DNA of 42,864 nt from Bernardetiaceae bacterium (GCA_025454895.1 JALONO010000001.1:1-42864), one strand, 5' to 3'. Counted from the first letter of the stretch, positions 9,084-17,757 are shown. Notes: generated by a model from the sequence alone, not told the origin. Program-made: numbers and translations.

Positions 9084-9116
9084 AAACCCGCGCCGGGGCA
9101 AAAAGGGCGCGGGTTT
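9084..9116. terminator. Hairpin terminator between M28 peptidase and symporter
   Basis: AAACCCGCGCC (9084-9094) pairs with GGCGCGGGTTT (9106-9116): 11 bp, followed by T-rich sequence on both strands. On the minus strand it lies directly downstream of the peptidase stop at 9145. Confidence 0.8.
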
Positions 9117-9144
9117 TTAACTTAATTTGGGAGAAAGTAGGATT

Positions 9145-10698
9145 TTACTTGCCCGCCTGGTCGACCACGAGCCGCTGTTCGCGGTTGGCCACCTCCCACG
9201 CGGTGGCGAAGACCAGGCGGGTGCGCAGCTCGTAGGCCCCGAAGTCGATCTTGTCCACGTCGTCGGTGGTCTGGTGGTAGTCGGCGTGCACCCCGTTGAA
9301 GTAGAAGATGGACGGGATGTTGTGCTTGGCGAAGTTGTAGTGGTCGGAGCGGTAGTAGAACCGGTTGGGGTCGTCCTTGGTGTTGTAACGGTAGTCCAGG
9401 GCCAGGCCGGGCACGTACTTCTTGGCCGCCTCCTCGCTGGCCCGGTGCAGGTCGGTGGAGAGCATGGTGGAGCCGATGATGTAGATGAAGTTGGGCTGGT
9501 CCTTATGCGCCTCGTCGGCCCGGCCGATCATGTCCATGTTCAGGTCGGCCACGGTGCTGGCCAGGGGGAACACCGGGTTCTCCGAGTAGTACAGCGAGCC
9601 GAGCAGGCCCCGCTCCTCGGCCGTTACGGCCAGGAACAGCAGGCTGCGGCGGGGGCCCTTGCCCGCCGCCTTGGCCTTGGCGAAGGCCTCGGCGATCTCC
9701 AGCAGGGCCACCGTGCCCGAGCCGTCGTCGTCGGCCCCGTTGAACACCTGGCCCTGGGCGTTCTTGCCCACGTGGTCGTAGTGGGCCGAGATGACCACCA
9801 CCTCGTCCTTTTTGTCGGTGCCCTCCAGGTAGGCCAGCACGTTGTCGGTTTTGATCACTTCCGGGGCGGGCACTACCTTGAGCTTCGCTTTGGCCCCCAA
9901 CTGCCCGGCGGTGCTTTGCCCGGTTTCGGTAATTTGGGTTACCAGTTGTTGGTATTTGGCCACGTTGGCGGCCCCAAATAAATCGGCCCCGCGGCGGGGG
10001 CTTACAAGCAAATAACCTTTGGGGGCGTTTTTACCCGTGGCCAGGCCCATGCTCCCGCCGCTCTTGGCCCGGTCGGCCAAGCGTTTGAACATTTGCTCGT
10101 TATCGCCTACTACAATAACAGCCACGGCCCCTTTTTCGTAAGCTAGGCTAACCTTGGCCTGGGTGGCTAACTGAGCCATGGTGGCCCCGGCTATCGCGCT
10201 ACCCTGGGCGTTTTTAGGCTCGCCAGTTAAAATCACGGCCACTTTGCCTTTTACGTCGGCCTTGGCGTAGTCGCTGTACTTATCGGTTTCCAAGCCATAC
10301 CCCATAAACACCAAGGGCATTTTTTTGCCGGGGAGGCTAAGGTCGCCCCACACCACAAAATCGTCGTAAAGGGCCAGGCTGACTTTTTTGGGCTCGATAA
10401 AACTTTCGCCCGTGCGCTTTCGCTCCAGGGGCACGGGCTGGTAGAAGGGCGAAACGGGGTTGTTGGCCACCGGCCCGGTGAGGCCCATTTGCTTAAAGTG
10501 GGTAACCAGGTACTCGGCGGCCTTTTTTTGGCCCTCACTGCCCGTGTCGCGGCCCTCCAACTCGTCGGAGGCGATCACCAGCAGGTGCTTTTTCAGGTCG
10601 GCCTGGGTAATGGAGGCCGCGTACTCGGCCACCGGGTCGGGCTGGGCCTGGGCGGCTAGGGCCAGCCCGCTTAAAAACAAGAAGAAGAGTTTTTTCAT
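9145..10698 (-). CDS. Secreted M28 family zinc metallopeptidase
   Basis: A 517-residue exported peptidase of the M28 (aminopeptidase Y-like) family. Residues 1-18 are a signal peptide (MKKLFFLFLSGLALAAQA). A PA-like insert covers roughly 125-265 (VFMGYGLETDKYSDY, GKVAVILTGEP). The two-zinc catalytic domain has all ligands in order: HYDH (His306), GADDDGSG (Asp324), the general base pair AEE (Glu361/Glu362), LNMDMIG (Asp389) and SDHYNF (His453). The likely action is exopeptidase cleavage of peptides in the periplasm or outside the cell. A longer frame runs back to 10830, but only the ATG at 10698 gives a signal peptide. It has its own terminator. Confidence 0.9.
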   Translation of the reverse strand: MKKLFFLFLSGLALAAQAQPDPVAEYAASITQADLKKHLLVIASDELEGRDTGSEGQKKAAEYLVTHFKQMGLTGPVANNPVSPFYQPVPLERKRTGESFIEPKKVSLALYDDFVVWGDLSLPGKKMPLVFMGYGLETDKYSDYAKADVKGKVAVILTGEPKNAQGSAIAGATMAQLATQAKVSLAYEKGAVAVIVVGDNEQMFKRLADRAKSGGSMGLATGKNAPKGYLLVSPRRGADLFGAANVAKYQQLVTQITETGQSTAGQLGAKAKLKVVPAPEVIKTDNVLAYLEGTDKKDEVVVISAHYDHVGKNAQGQVFNGADDDGSGTVALLEIAEAFAKAKAAGKGPRRSLLFLAVTAEERGLLGSLYYSENPVFPLASTVADLNMDMIGRADEAHKDQPNFIYIIGSTMLSTDLHRASEEAAKKYVPGLALDYRYNTKDDPNRFYYRSDHYNFAKHNIPSIFYFNGVHADYHQTTDDVDKIDFGAYELRTRLVFATAWEVANREQRLVVDQAGK

Positions 10699-10874
10699 GT
10701 TGGACTTAGAGGTGGAATAACGCCGCAAGTTCGGGCATTTGGCCGAGGTGGCCAATGGGGCTGGCGGTATTAAACTGCCACCGCGCGCAGGTGCGTCGAA
10801 GTACTGGCTATGGACCTGTAAAAAAACCAACCAAACCTAGGCTGGTCGGTGGCTCACAAACCGGGCGGCGGGCG

Positions 10875-10882
10875 TAACTTTG
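10875..10882 (+). promoter_or_regulatory. -7 box TAACTTTG upstream of mfd
   Basis: An exact TAnnTTTG match 54 bp before the chosen mfd ATG at 10937. It also supports that start over the upstream one at 10880, which would lie inside the promoter. No clear -33 TTG is seen. Confidence 0.45.
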
Positions 10883-10936
10883 CCCCGTTTGTTAGGCTTA
10901 TTTGCCGGGTTCCGGCGGGTAAGCCATGCCTATTTT

Positions 10937-13900
10937 ATGAAAGCAAGCGACCTGATTACCCTCTACACCGCCGACCCGTTGGTGCAAACCCTGGCCCAAA
11001 CTATTGACAGCCAGCCGTTTGTGCAACTAAAAGGCTTGGTGGGCAGCTTGGATGCCCTGCTGGCCGCCGCCGTGTACCAACTAAAACCCGCCCACCAGTT
11101 GTTTGTACTGGCCGACCGCGAAGAGGCCTACTATTTTGCCAACGACCTGCACAACCTCACGGGCCGGGAGGTGCTGTTCTTCCCCACCTCGTACAAGCGA
11201 CCGTACCAGTTTGTCGAGGTGGACAACGCCAACGTGCTGCAACGGGCCGAGGTGCTGAACCGGATCGGGCAAAACCGGGGCAATTTCCAGGGCGAGCTGA
11301 TGGTGAGCTACCCCGAGGCCCTGACCGAAAAGGTGATCAACCGCCGCTCGCTGGTGGAAAACACGTTTACCGCCAAGGTAGGCGACACCCTGGACCCCGA
11401 GTTTGTGGCCGAGCTACTGGTGAACTACGATTTTGAACGTACCGATTTCGTGTACGAACCCGGCCAGTTTGCCATGCGCGGAGGCATTATCGACGTATTC
11501 TCGTACGCGGGCGAGCGGCCGTACCGCATCGAGCTACTGGGCAACGAAGTGGAAAGCATCCGCACGTTTGATCCGTACTCGCAACTATCGCTGGGGCAGG
11601 TGCCGGTGATCGCGCTCATCCCCAACGTCCAAACCCGGCTGCTCCACGAAACGCGGGAGTCGTTCCTGCGGTTCATCCCCAAAAACACCAAAATTTGGGT
11701 AAAAGACCTGGAACTAACCCGCGAGGTAATCCAGAAATACTTTGACAAAGCCAGCCAAGATTTTGCCCAGATCATGTCCGGGTCCGACATTCAATTGATT
11801 TCCGCCCCGGAGATGTTGTTCGAGACGGTGGCCAGCCTGGACGAAGGGCTGCAAGCCTTTACCCTGGTGCAATTTGGCCGCCGCTTGGCCAAGTGGGGCC
11901 AGGCCAAGCCCACCCTGTTCGAGTTCCCGGCCAAGGCCCAGCCGTCGTTCAACAAGGATTTTAACCTGATCGCCAAGTTCTTGGACGAACAACAAGGCCG
12001 GGGTTTTACTAACGTTGTGGCCGCCGAGCAGGCCCGCCAGTTGGAGCGGCTCAAAACCATTTTTGACGAAATCGACCCCGGGCTACGGTTCCAGGGCCTG
12101 CCCCTGGCCCTGCGCGAGGGCTTTATCGACGAAACGCTGAAAATCGCCTGCTTTACCGACCACCAGTTTTTCGAACGCTTCCACCGCTACAAAGCCAAGG
12201 AGAAGTTTACCAAAAGCCAGGCCATGACCTTGCGCGAGCTGCGCTCGTTGCAAATTGGCGACTACGTTACCCATATCGACTATGGCGTGGGCCGGTTTGC
12301 GGGCCTGGAAAAGGTGGAAGCCAACGGCAAAGTGCAGGAAAGCGTGCGGCTGGTGTACCGCGACGACGATATTTTGTACCTCTCCATCCACTCGCTGCAC
12401 AAAATCGCCAAATACTCCGGAAAAGACGGGGCCATGCCGGGCCTCAACAAACTAGGCTCGCCGGAGTGGGAGAATAAAAAACGCACGGTAAAAAAGAAGG
12501 TCCGCGACATTGCCCACGAACTGATCAAACTGTACGCCAAGCGCAAGGCCAGCCCCGGCTTCGCCTTCCCCCCCGATAATTACTTGCAAGCCGAGTTGGA
12601 AACTTCGTTTTTGTACGAAGATACGCCCGACCAGGCCAAGGCCGCCGCCGCCGCCAAGGAAGACATGGAGAAAAGCTACCCCATGGACCGGCTGGTGTGC
12701 GGCGATGTGGGTTTCGGCAAAACCGAGGTGGCCATCCGGGCGGCGTTTAAGGCGGTCAACAGCGGCAAGCAGGTGGCCGTGCTGGTGCCCACCACCATTT
12801 TGGCCATGCAGCACTACAAAACGTTTAGCGACCGGCTCAAAAACTTCCCGCTGCGGGTCGAGTACATCAACCGTTTCAAATCGACCAAACAAATCAGCGA
12901 CACGGTAAAGGGCGTAACCGAAGGGCAAATCGACATCCTCATTGGTACGCACCGCATTGTGGGCAGCGACATCCAATTTAAAAACCTGGGCTTGCTGGTG
13001 ATTGACGAAGAGCAAAAGTTTGGGGTAAAAACCAAGGACCGGCTCAAAGAAATGCGGGTCAACGTGGACGTGCTCACGCTGAGCGCCACGCCCATCCCGC
13101 GCACGCTCCAGTTCTCGCTCATGGGCGCGCGCGACCTGAGCATTATCGCCACGCCGCCGCCCAACCGCCAGCCCGTGAGCACCGAAATCCACACATTCAA
13201 CGAAGAAATTATCCGCGACGCCATCCGTTACGAAATCCAGCGCGGCGGGCAGGTGTTTTTTGTCCATAACCGGGTGCAGGACATTGAGGAGGTGGCCAAC
13301 ATTGTGCTGCGGCTAGTGCCCGATGCCCGCATTGGCATTGCCCACGGCCAAATGGAGGGCAAAAAACTGGAAGATACCATGCTCAAATTCATCGACGGCG
13401 AGTACGATGTGCTGGTGTCCACCAATATTATCGAGGCCGGGCTCGACATCCCCAATGCCAACACCATCATCATCAACCGGGCGCATTACTTCGGCCTGTC
13501 GGACCTGCACCAAATGCGCGGCCGGGTGGGGCGCAGCAACCGCAAGGCGTTTTGCTACCTGCTGGTGCCGGTCATGGCCGGCCTCACCGCCGATGCCCGC
13601 AAACGCCTGAACGTGCTGGAAGAGTTTAGCGACCTGGGCGACGGCTTTAAGGTGGCCATGCGCGACCTGGACATCCGGGGCGCGGGCGACCTGCTGGGGG
13701 CCGAGCAAAGCGGCTTTATCAACGACCTGGGCTTCGAGATGTACCACCAAGTGCTGGACGAGGCCCTGCAAGAACTCAAAGAAACCGAGTTCCGCGACCT
13801 GTTTGCCCAAGAACTGGACCTGAAGAAAGACGACTTCGTGCCCGACTGCGCCATCGAGACCGACTTTGAGATCATCATTCCGGACAGCTACGTGGCCAAC

Positions 13901-14284
13901 ATCAGCGAGCGGTTGCAACTGTACACCCAAACCGACAAAATCAAGGACGAGGCCGGGCTGCAAAAGTTCCGGCTGGAACTGGCCGACCGCTTTGGGCCGC
14001 TGCCCCGCCCCGTGGAAGACCTGCTGAAAACCGTGCAGCTCCGCTGGGAGGCCCAAAAACTGGGGTTCGAGAAACTGCTCCTCAAAAACGGGAACCTCAA
14101 AGGGTATTTTGTGAACAAAGACCGCTATTTCCAAAGCGACGTGTTTGGCAAAATCATCCGGTTTGTTACCAAAAACCCCCGGCTGTGCCGCATGAAAGAC
14201 ACCCCCAAAGGCCCCATTTTAACCGTGGAACAAGTAACCGACGTGGACCGTGCCCGCCACCTGCTCAGCAAAATGGAAAGTTAG
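10937..14284 (+). CDS. mfd: Transcription-repair coupling factor Mfd
   Basis: A 1115-residue DNA translocase that pushes RNA polymerase off at lesions and recruits UvrA. Domains in order: a UvrB-like N-terminal module (1 to about 330); the RNA-polymerase-interacting Tudor-like domain near 430-490 (IGDYVTHIDYGVGRFAGLEK); the RecG-like helicase with Walker A GDVGFGKTE near 588, Walker B VIDEEQKFG near 688 and LSATPIPRTLQFSL; then the second RecA domain (STNIIEAGLDIPNAN, QMRGRVGRS) and the TRCF C-terminal domain from about 980. The Walker B box reads DEEQ rather than DEEH. The ATG at 10937 (MKASDLITLY) is preferred over an earlier in-frame start that overlaps the -7 box. A short Ala-rich linker precedes the helicase. 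Confidence 0.96.
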   Translation: MKASDLITLYTADPLVQTLAQTIDSQPFVQLKGLVGSLDALLAAAVYQLKPAHQLFVLADREEAYYFANDLHNLTGREVLFFPTSYKRPYQFVEVDNANVLQRAEVLNRIGQNRGNFQGELMVSYPEALTEKVINRRSLVENTFTAKVGDTLDPEFVAELLVNYDFERTDFVYEPGQFAMRGGIIDVFSYAGERPYRIELLGNEVESIRTFDPYSQLSLGQVPVIALIPNVQTRLLHETRESFLRFIPKNTKIWVKDLELTREVIQKYFDKASQDFAQIMSGSDIQLISAPEMLFETVASLDEGLQAFTLVQFGRRLAKWGQAKPTLFEFPAKAQPSFNKDFNLIAKFLDEQQGRGFTNVVAAEQARQLERLKTIFDEIDPGLRFQGLPLALREGFIDETLKIACFTDHQFFERFHRYKAKEKFTKSQAMTLRELRSLQIGDYVTHIDYGVGRFAGLEKVEANGKVQESVRLVYRDDDILYLSIHSLHKIAKYSGKDGAMPGLNKLGSPEWENKKRTVKKKVRDIAHELIKLYAKRKASPGFAFPPDNYLQAELETSFLYEDTPDQAKAAAAAKEDMEKSYPMDRLVCGDVGFGKTEVAIRAAFKAVNSGKQVAVLVPTTILAMQHYKTFSDRLKNFPLRVEYINRFKSTKQISDTVKGVTEGQIDILIGTHRIVGSDIQFKNLGLLVIDEEQKFGVKTKDRLKEMRVNVDVLTLSATPIPRTLQFSLMGARDLSIIATPPPNRQPVSTEIHTFNEEIIRDAIRYEIQRGGQVFFVHNRVQDIEEVANIVLRLVPDARIGIAHGQMEGKKLEDTMLKFIDGEYDVLVSTNIIEAGLDIPNANTIIINRAHYFGLSDLHQMRGRVGRSNRKAFCYLLVPVMAGLTADARKRLNVLEEFSDLGDGFKVAMRDLDIRGAGDLLGAEQSGFINDLGFEMYHQVLDEALQELKETEFRDLFAQELDLKKDDFVPDCAIETDFEIIIPDSYVANISERLQLYTQTDKIKDEAGLQKFRLELADRFGPLPRPVEDLLKTVQLRWEAQKLGFEKLLLKNGNLKGYFVNKDRYFQSDVFGKIIRFVTKNPRLCRMKDTPKGPILTVEQVTDVDRARHLLSKMES

Positions 14285-14290
14285 CCCAGG

Positions 14291-14321
14291 TTGTGGTTAC
14301 CCAGGGCAGCGGCTACCTTTG
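14291..14321 (+). promoter_or_regulatory. Promoter for pheS (TTG-N20-TACCTTTG)
   Basis: TTG at 14291-14293 and TACCTTTG at 14314-14321 are spaced by 20 bp, an exact fit to the Bacteroidota sigma-ABfr type promoter. Transcription would start near 14328, leaving a leader of about 105 nt before pheS. A small CCGC-TGA-GCGG hairpin lies at 14327-14337. Confidence 0.6.
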
Positions 14322-14351
14322 CCGGGCCGCTGAGCGGTTCCCCAGTTCTTC

Positions 14352-14420
14352 ATGGCTGATTATGGAATACAAATCACTGTAAATCAACACAAGGAACCCG
14401 GCCGTTATTTCGTTTTTTAA
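14352..14420 (+). CDS. Candidate pheS leader peptide ORF (22 aa, ends in Tyr-Phe-Val-Phe)
   Basis: Inside the putative pheS leader, ATG at 14352 opens a 22-codon frame whose last four sense codons are TAT TTC GTT TTT (YFVF), followed by TAA at 14418. The stop is 14 nt before the pheS ATG. Leader peptides rich in the cognate amino acid control pheST in enterobacteria through attenuation. Here no terminator fits between the stop and pheS, so coupling of translation would be the likelier mode. A GGTTCC/GGAACC pair (14336-14341 with 14393-14398) could fold the leader. A chance ORF of this length is quite possible. Confidence 0.3.
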   Translation: MADYGIQITVNQHKEPGRYFVF

Positions 14421-14434
14421 GTATCCGTTTGCCC

Positions 14435-15484
14435 ATGACCGAGCGCATCCAACAGTTGCTGGCCCAAGTAGAAGAGTTTGCCATTACCGACCGCGAGACT
14501 TTGGAAAAGTTCCGCCTGGCCTTTGTGGCCAAAAAAGGCAGCATCCCCGAGTTGTTCGAGCAGTTGAAAACCGTGCCCAACGAGCTAAAGCGCACCGTGG
14601 GCGCGGAGTTGAACAAGCTCAAAGAATCGGCCCAGGCCAAACTCAAGCTCAAAACCGAGCAACTGGAAGCCAGCAGCGAGCCTACTGCCGACCAGCCCCA
14701 GGACCTCACCTTGCCCGGCGTGCCTTACGCGCTCGGCTCGTTGCACCCGCTTACCCAGGTGCGCAACCGGATCGTGGAAATTTTTGAGCGGATCGGGTTC
14801 AACCTGGCCGACGGCCCCGAGATCGAGGACGACTGGCACAACTTTACCGCCCTCAATTTCCCGCCCGACCACCCGGCCCGGGAAATGCAGGACACGTTCT
14901 TTCTCCACCGCCAGCCCGATGTGCTGCTGCGCACCCACACCTCCAACGTGCAGGTACGCTTGATGCGACACCAAAAACCGCCCATCCGCAGCATTATGCC
15001 CGGCCGGGTGTACCGCAACGAGGCCATCTCGGCCCGGGCGCACTGTTTTTTCCACCAAGTCGAGGGCTTGTATGTGGACGAAAACGTGGGCTTTGCCGAC
15101 TTGAAGCAGACCCTGTACCACTTCGCCAAGGAACTATTTGGCAAGCAGACTAAAATCCGCTTCCGGCCTTCGTTTTTCCCCTTTACCGAACCCAGCGCGG
15201 AAATCGATATTTCCTGCGGGTTGCACGAGCCGGGCGTTTGCCAACTGTGCGGCGGGGCCAAAAACATTTGCAAAGGCACCGGCTGGGTCGAGATCGGTGG
15301 CTCGGGCATGGTGCACCCTAACGTGCTGGCCGCCTGCGGCATCGACCCCGAACGCTACACTGGTTTTGCGTTTGGCATGGGCATCGAGCGCATCACCATG
15401 CTCAAATACCAGATCAAAGACCTGCGTCTGTTCGCCGAAAACGACGTGCGTTTTTTGCGTCAGTTTAGCCAGGCTAGCTTATAA
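14435..15484 (+). CDS. pheS: Phenylalanine-tRNA ligase alpha subunit
   Basis: A 349-residue class II aminoacyl-tRNA synthetase subunit that charges tRNA-Phe together with PheT, which is not in the window. It has the N-terminal coiled-coil arm (about 1-85), motif 1 near HPLTQVRNRIVEIFERIGF, motif 2 in PGRVYRNEAISARAHCFFHQ and motif 3 in GFAFGMGIERITML. Between motifs 2 and 3 there is a Cys-rich insertion (ISCGLHEPGVCQLCGGAKN, then CKGTGWVEI) of the type seen in Bacteroidota PheS, possibly a zinc site. The ATG at 14435 is preferred to the TTG six bases earlier. It follows mfd by 150 bp but has its own promoter and leader. Confidence 0.96.
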   Translation: MTERIQQLLAQVEEFAITDRETLEKFRLAFVAKKGSIPELFEQLKTVPNELKRTVGAELNKLKESAQAKLKLKTEQLEASSEPTADQPQDLTLPGVPYALGSLHPLTQVRNRIVEIFERIGFNLADGPEIEDDWHNFTALNFPPDHPAREMQDTFFLHRQPDVLLRTHTSNVQVRLMRHQKPPIRSIMPGRVYRNEAISARAHCFFHQVEGLYVDENVGFADLKQTLYHFAKELFGKQTKIRFRPSFFPFTEPSAEIDISCGLHEPGVCQLCGGAKNICKGTGWVEIGGSGMVHPNVLAACGIDPERYTGFAFGMGIERITMLKYQIKDLRLFAENDVRFLRQFSQASL

Positions 15485-15569
15485 TTTAATTTGGCCATCA
15501 ATTTTATTTTCACCTAATTTGTAACTGCTTTTTTAATTGGCATTACCAACCGTCCGTTTTGTTCTGGTT

Positions 15570-15758
15570 ATGAAGAATAGATTTTTGCAACTAATGGCTT
15601 TGGCCGCCACCGCCTGCTTAGTACCAACTTTCGCTGCTTTGGCCCAAGGCCCGCCCCCTCCCGGCATTCCGTTAGATGGCGGAGCTTCATTGCTCGTAGC
15701 GGCCGGCGTGGCCTTTGGCGTAAAAAAACTGGTTGACCGTAAGCGTCGTAGCCGCTAG
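15570..15758 (+). CDS. PID-CTERM-type mini-protein (62 aa)
   Basis: A very short exported protein: signal peptide MKNRFLQLMALAATACLVPTF ending near AALAQ, a Pro-rich linker (GPPPPGIP), the sorting motif PLDGGASLL, a hydrophobic helix LLVAAGVAFGVKKL and a basic tail DRKRRSR. This layout (P-[IL]-D-G-G, TM, Arg/Lys cluster) is that of the PID-CTERM family of Bacteroidota, by analogy with PEP-CTERM substrates of exosortase-like enzymes. Here almost the whole mature protein is the sorting signal. No exosortase gene is in the window. The ATG at 15570 starts an intact signal peptide. A terminator follows, so it is probably a single-gene transcript. Confidence 0.75.
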   Translation: MKNRFLQLMALAATACLVPTFAALAQGPPPPGIPLDGGASLLVAAGVAFGVKKLVDRKRRSR

Positions 15759-15783
15759 CCAAGCACCCTGGCCCACTCCTCTC

Positions 15784-15812
15784 CCCCAATGTTAAACTGC
15801 CATTGGGGTTTT
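15784..15812 (+). terminator. Terminator after the PID-CTERM gene
   Basis: CCCCAATG (15784-15791) pairs with CATTGGGG (15801-15808), followed by TTTT; 25 bp after the stop. Confidence 0.8.
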
Positions 15813-15925
15813 CCGCTTTACCTGCACTTCCTTGAGGCATAGGCCCACGGCTTGTCGGTAGTTTGTATTGCTTATAAATAAGCTCGCCAACGGCGTTTTC
15901 GAAAACAATTTGCCCACTTAAATGG

Positions 15926-15933
15926 TAACTTTG
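15926..15933 (+). promoter_or_regulatory. -7 box TAACTTTG upstream of ferritin
   Basis: An exact TAnnTTTG match 21 bp before the ferritin ATG. A TTTG lies at 15909-15912, but its 13-bp spacing is too short for a normal -33 element. Confidence 0.4.
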
Positions 15934-15954
15934 AAAAAACCTTTTAACTGACCC

Positions 15955-16509
15955 ATGAAATCAGAAATCACCTCAAAAACCTCGCTCACGGCCGAGGTAG
16001 AAGGCAAGTTGAACAAACAAGTACGGATGGAGGGCCTGTCGTCGTTTTACTACCTGGCCATGGCCTCCTGGTGCGAAACCAAGGGCTACATCCACTCGGC
16101 CGAGTTCCTCTACGACCACGCCGACGAAGAGAAAATGCACATGCTCAAGTTGATGCGTTACATCAACGAAGCTGGTGGGCACGCCTTAGCCCCGGAGATC
16201 GCCAACCTCAAATACGAGTATGGCACCCTGCGCGAGGTGTTTGACCATATCTTGGAGCACGAAATTGCCGTGAGCCGGGCCATCAACAACCTGGCCGACT
16301 TCTGCTTTAAGGAGAAGGATTTCGCTACTTTCCAGTTCCTAGCTTGGTACATCAACGAGCAGCGGGAAGAAGAGAAAGTGGCCCGCCGCCTGATTGAAAT
16401 CTTCGATATCATTGGCGAGGAGAACCACGGGATTTGGATGGTCGATAAAGAAATAGGCAAGCTGCTGGTTCAATTGCGCGCCCAACGGGCCGCTGAAGCC
16501 GGAGCGTAG
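15955..16509 (+). CDS. ftnA: Ferritin (non-haem, iron storage)
   Basis: A 184-residue four-helix ferritin that oxidises Fe(II) and stores it as a mineral inside a 24-mer cage. The ferroxidase ligands can be placed: Glu26 (RMEGLSS), Tyr33, Glu59 and His62 (DEEKMHM), Glu103 (EHEIAVSRAIN), Gln136 and Glu139 (INEQREEE). The sequence SSFYYLAMASWCETKGY is the usual helix A/B region of bacterial ferritins. There is no haem-binding Met as in bacterioferritin. The N-terminus is about ten residues longer than in E. coli FtnA (MKSEITSKTS). It is flanked by a terminator upstream and a hairpin downstream, so it is monocistronic. Confidence 0.95.
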   Translation: MKSEITSKTSLTAEVEGKLNKQVRMEGLSSFYYLAMASWCETKGYIHSAEFLYDHADEEKMHMLKLMRYINEAGGHALAPEIANLKYEYGTLREVFDHILEHEIAVSRAINNLADFCFKEKDFATFQFLAWYINEQREEEKVARRLIEIFDIIGEENHGIWMVDKEIGKLLVQLRAQRAAEAGA

Positions 16510-16540
16510 TCCGTTTTGCCGCTGTTTTTAGGTACCTTAC

Positions 16541-16573
16541 CCGCGACCGCTAGCCCCAGGTTGGCGGTCGCGG
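16541..16573. terminator. GC-rich hairpin between converging ferritin and asparaginase genes
   Basis: CCGCGACCGC (16541-16550) pairs perfectly with GCGGTCGCGG (16564-16573) around a 13-nt loop. It lacks a good T-run on either strand, so termination would be weak or factor-assisted. Confidence 0.55.
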
Positions 16574-16584
16574 TTGTTAGCAGG

Positions 16585-17637
16585 TTATTCTTTATAAATT
16601 TTCACCTCGCGGGTGCCGTCGGGCCGGATGCAGGCCCGGTACATGCCCTCCGAGTTGAACGGCATGGCAATGTTGCCCTTGCCATCAATGGCAATGATGC
16701 CGCCCTCGCCGCCCATTTTTACCAATTTTTCCATCACCACCGCGTGGGCGGCTTTGGCCAGGGGCAGCTTTTGGTAGGCCATGCGGGCGGCCACATCATG
16801 GGCTACCACCGCTCTAATGAAGTACTCACCGTGGCCCGTGGCCGACACGGCGCAGGTGGCGTTATCGGCGTAGGTGCCCGCCCCGATGATGGGGGCATCG
16901 CCCACCCGGCCAAACTTTTTGTTGGTCATGCCGCCGGTGGAAGTACCGGCCGCCAGGTTCCCGAACTGGTCTAAGGCTACGCAGCCCACAGTGCCAAACT
17001 TACGGTCCAGCCAAAGCGGGTCCGAGTCGCCCGGCAGGCGGCCCTGGCCGTTGTTTTCGCTGCCTTCCACTTTTTCCCGCTCTTTGGCCTTTTCTAGTTG
17101 TTTAAACCGCCGCTCGTCGTAAAAATAGCTGGGGTCCACCATCTCAACGCCTTGCTGCTGGGCAAAAAGCTCGGCCCCGCGCCCGGTCATCATCACGTGC
17201 GGCGACTTTTGCATCACGGCCAGGGCCGCCGAAATGGGGTTTTTGATGGTAGTAACCCCCGCCACCGCCCCAGCCGCCAGGGTTTTGCCGTCCATCACGG
17301 CGGCATCGAGCTCGTTTTTGCCCTCGTGGGTAAACACGGCCCCTTTGCCCGCGTTGAACAACGGCGAGTCTTCCATGATTTTAATGGCCGCTTCCACCGC
17401 TTGCAGGCTGGTGCCGCCCCCGGTAAGCACCCGGTGGCCAGCCTCCAGGGCTTCGTTGAGTTTGGCTACGTACTGGGCCTCCTGTTCGGGGGTCATGTTT
17501 TTTTTGAGGATGGTGCCTGCCCCGCCGTGAATGGCCAGCGCAACTTTGGGGGCCTTGGCGGAAGTTGGGCCGGGCAGGGGCTGCGAGGCCGCCAAAACCA
17601 CCGAAAGCCCCATCAATAAGTAAGAAAACCGTCTCAT
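16585..17637 (-). CDS. iaaA: Isoaspartyl peptidase / plant-type L-asparaginase, exported
   Basis: A 350-residue Ntn-hydrolase of the type III asparaginase family, made as a precursor that cleaves itself before the catalytic Thr and then hydrolyses isoaspartyl dipeptides and L-asparagine. The cleavage/catalytic site is at Thr216 (KFG-TVGCVALD). AIHGGAGT (near 36) and the GTSTGGMTNKKFGRVGDAPI block form the substrate site, followed by GAGTYADN. A signal peptide (residues 1-18, LLMGLSVVLAAS) indicates a periplasmic enzyme. The ATG at 17637 is chosen because it gives this signal; the open frame continues to 17760 without coding character. A Glu/Lys-rich linker (about 175-200) lies before the cleavage site, as usual. 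Confidence 0.92.
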   Translation of the reverse strand: MRRFSYLLMGLSVVLAASQPLPGPTSAKAPKVALAIHGGAGTILKKNMTPEQEAQYVAKLNEALEAGHRVLTGGGTSLQAVEAAIKIMEDSPLFNAGKGAVFTHEGKNELDAAVMDGKTLAAGAVAGVTTIKNPISAALAVMQKSPHVMMTGRGAELFAQQQGVEMVDPSYFYDERRFKQLEKAKEREKVEGSENNGQGRLPGDSDPLWLDRKFGTVGCVALDQFGNLAAGTSTGGMTNKKFGRVGDAPIIGAGTYADNATCAVSATGHGEYFIRAVVAHDVAARMAYQKLPLAKAAHAVVMEKLVKMGGEGGIIAIDGKGNIAMPFNSEGMYRACIRPDGTREVKIYKE

Positions 17638-17757
17638 AAAATTTACGCGATAAAGCCGAGGGCAAGTTAGTGAAATGACGGCGTGATTGCACAATCCACG
17701 GGCGCGGCGGGCAGGGCTGATCCGTTTAAAAACATTTTTCGCAAAACTAATAAGACG

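Noticed and set aside
12452-13267. 271-aa minus-strand ORF within mfd
   Set aside because: Shadow of the mfd helicase region with no recognisable domain.
14291-14434. T-box riboswitch before pheS
   Set aside because: No T-box consensus sequence, specifier loop or terminator/antiterminator pair was found in the ~105-nt leader.
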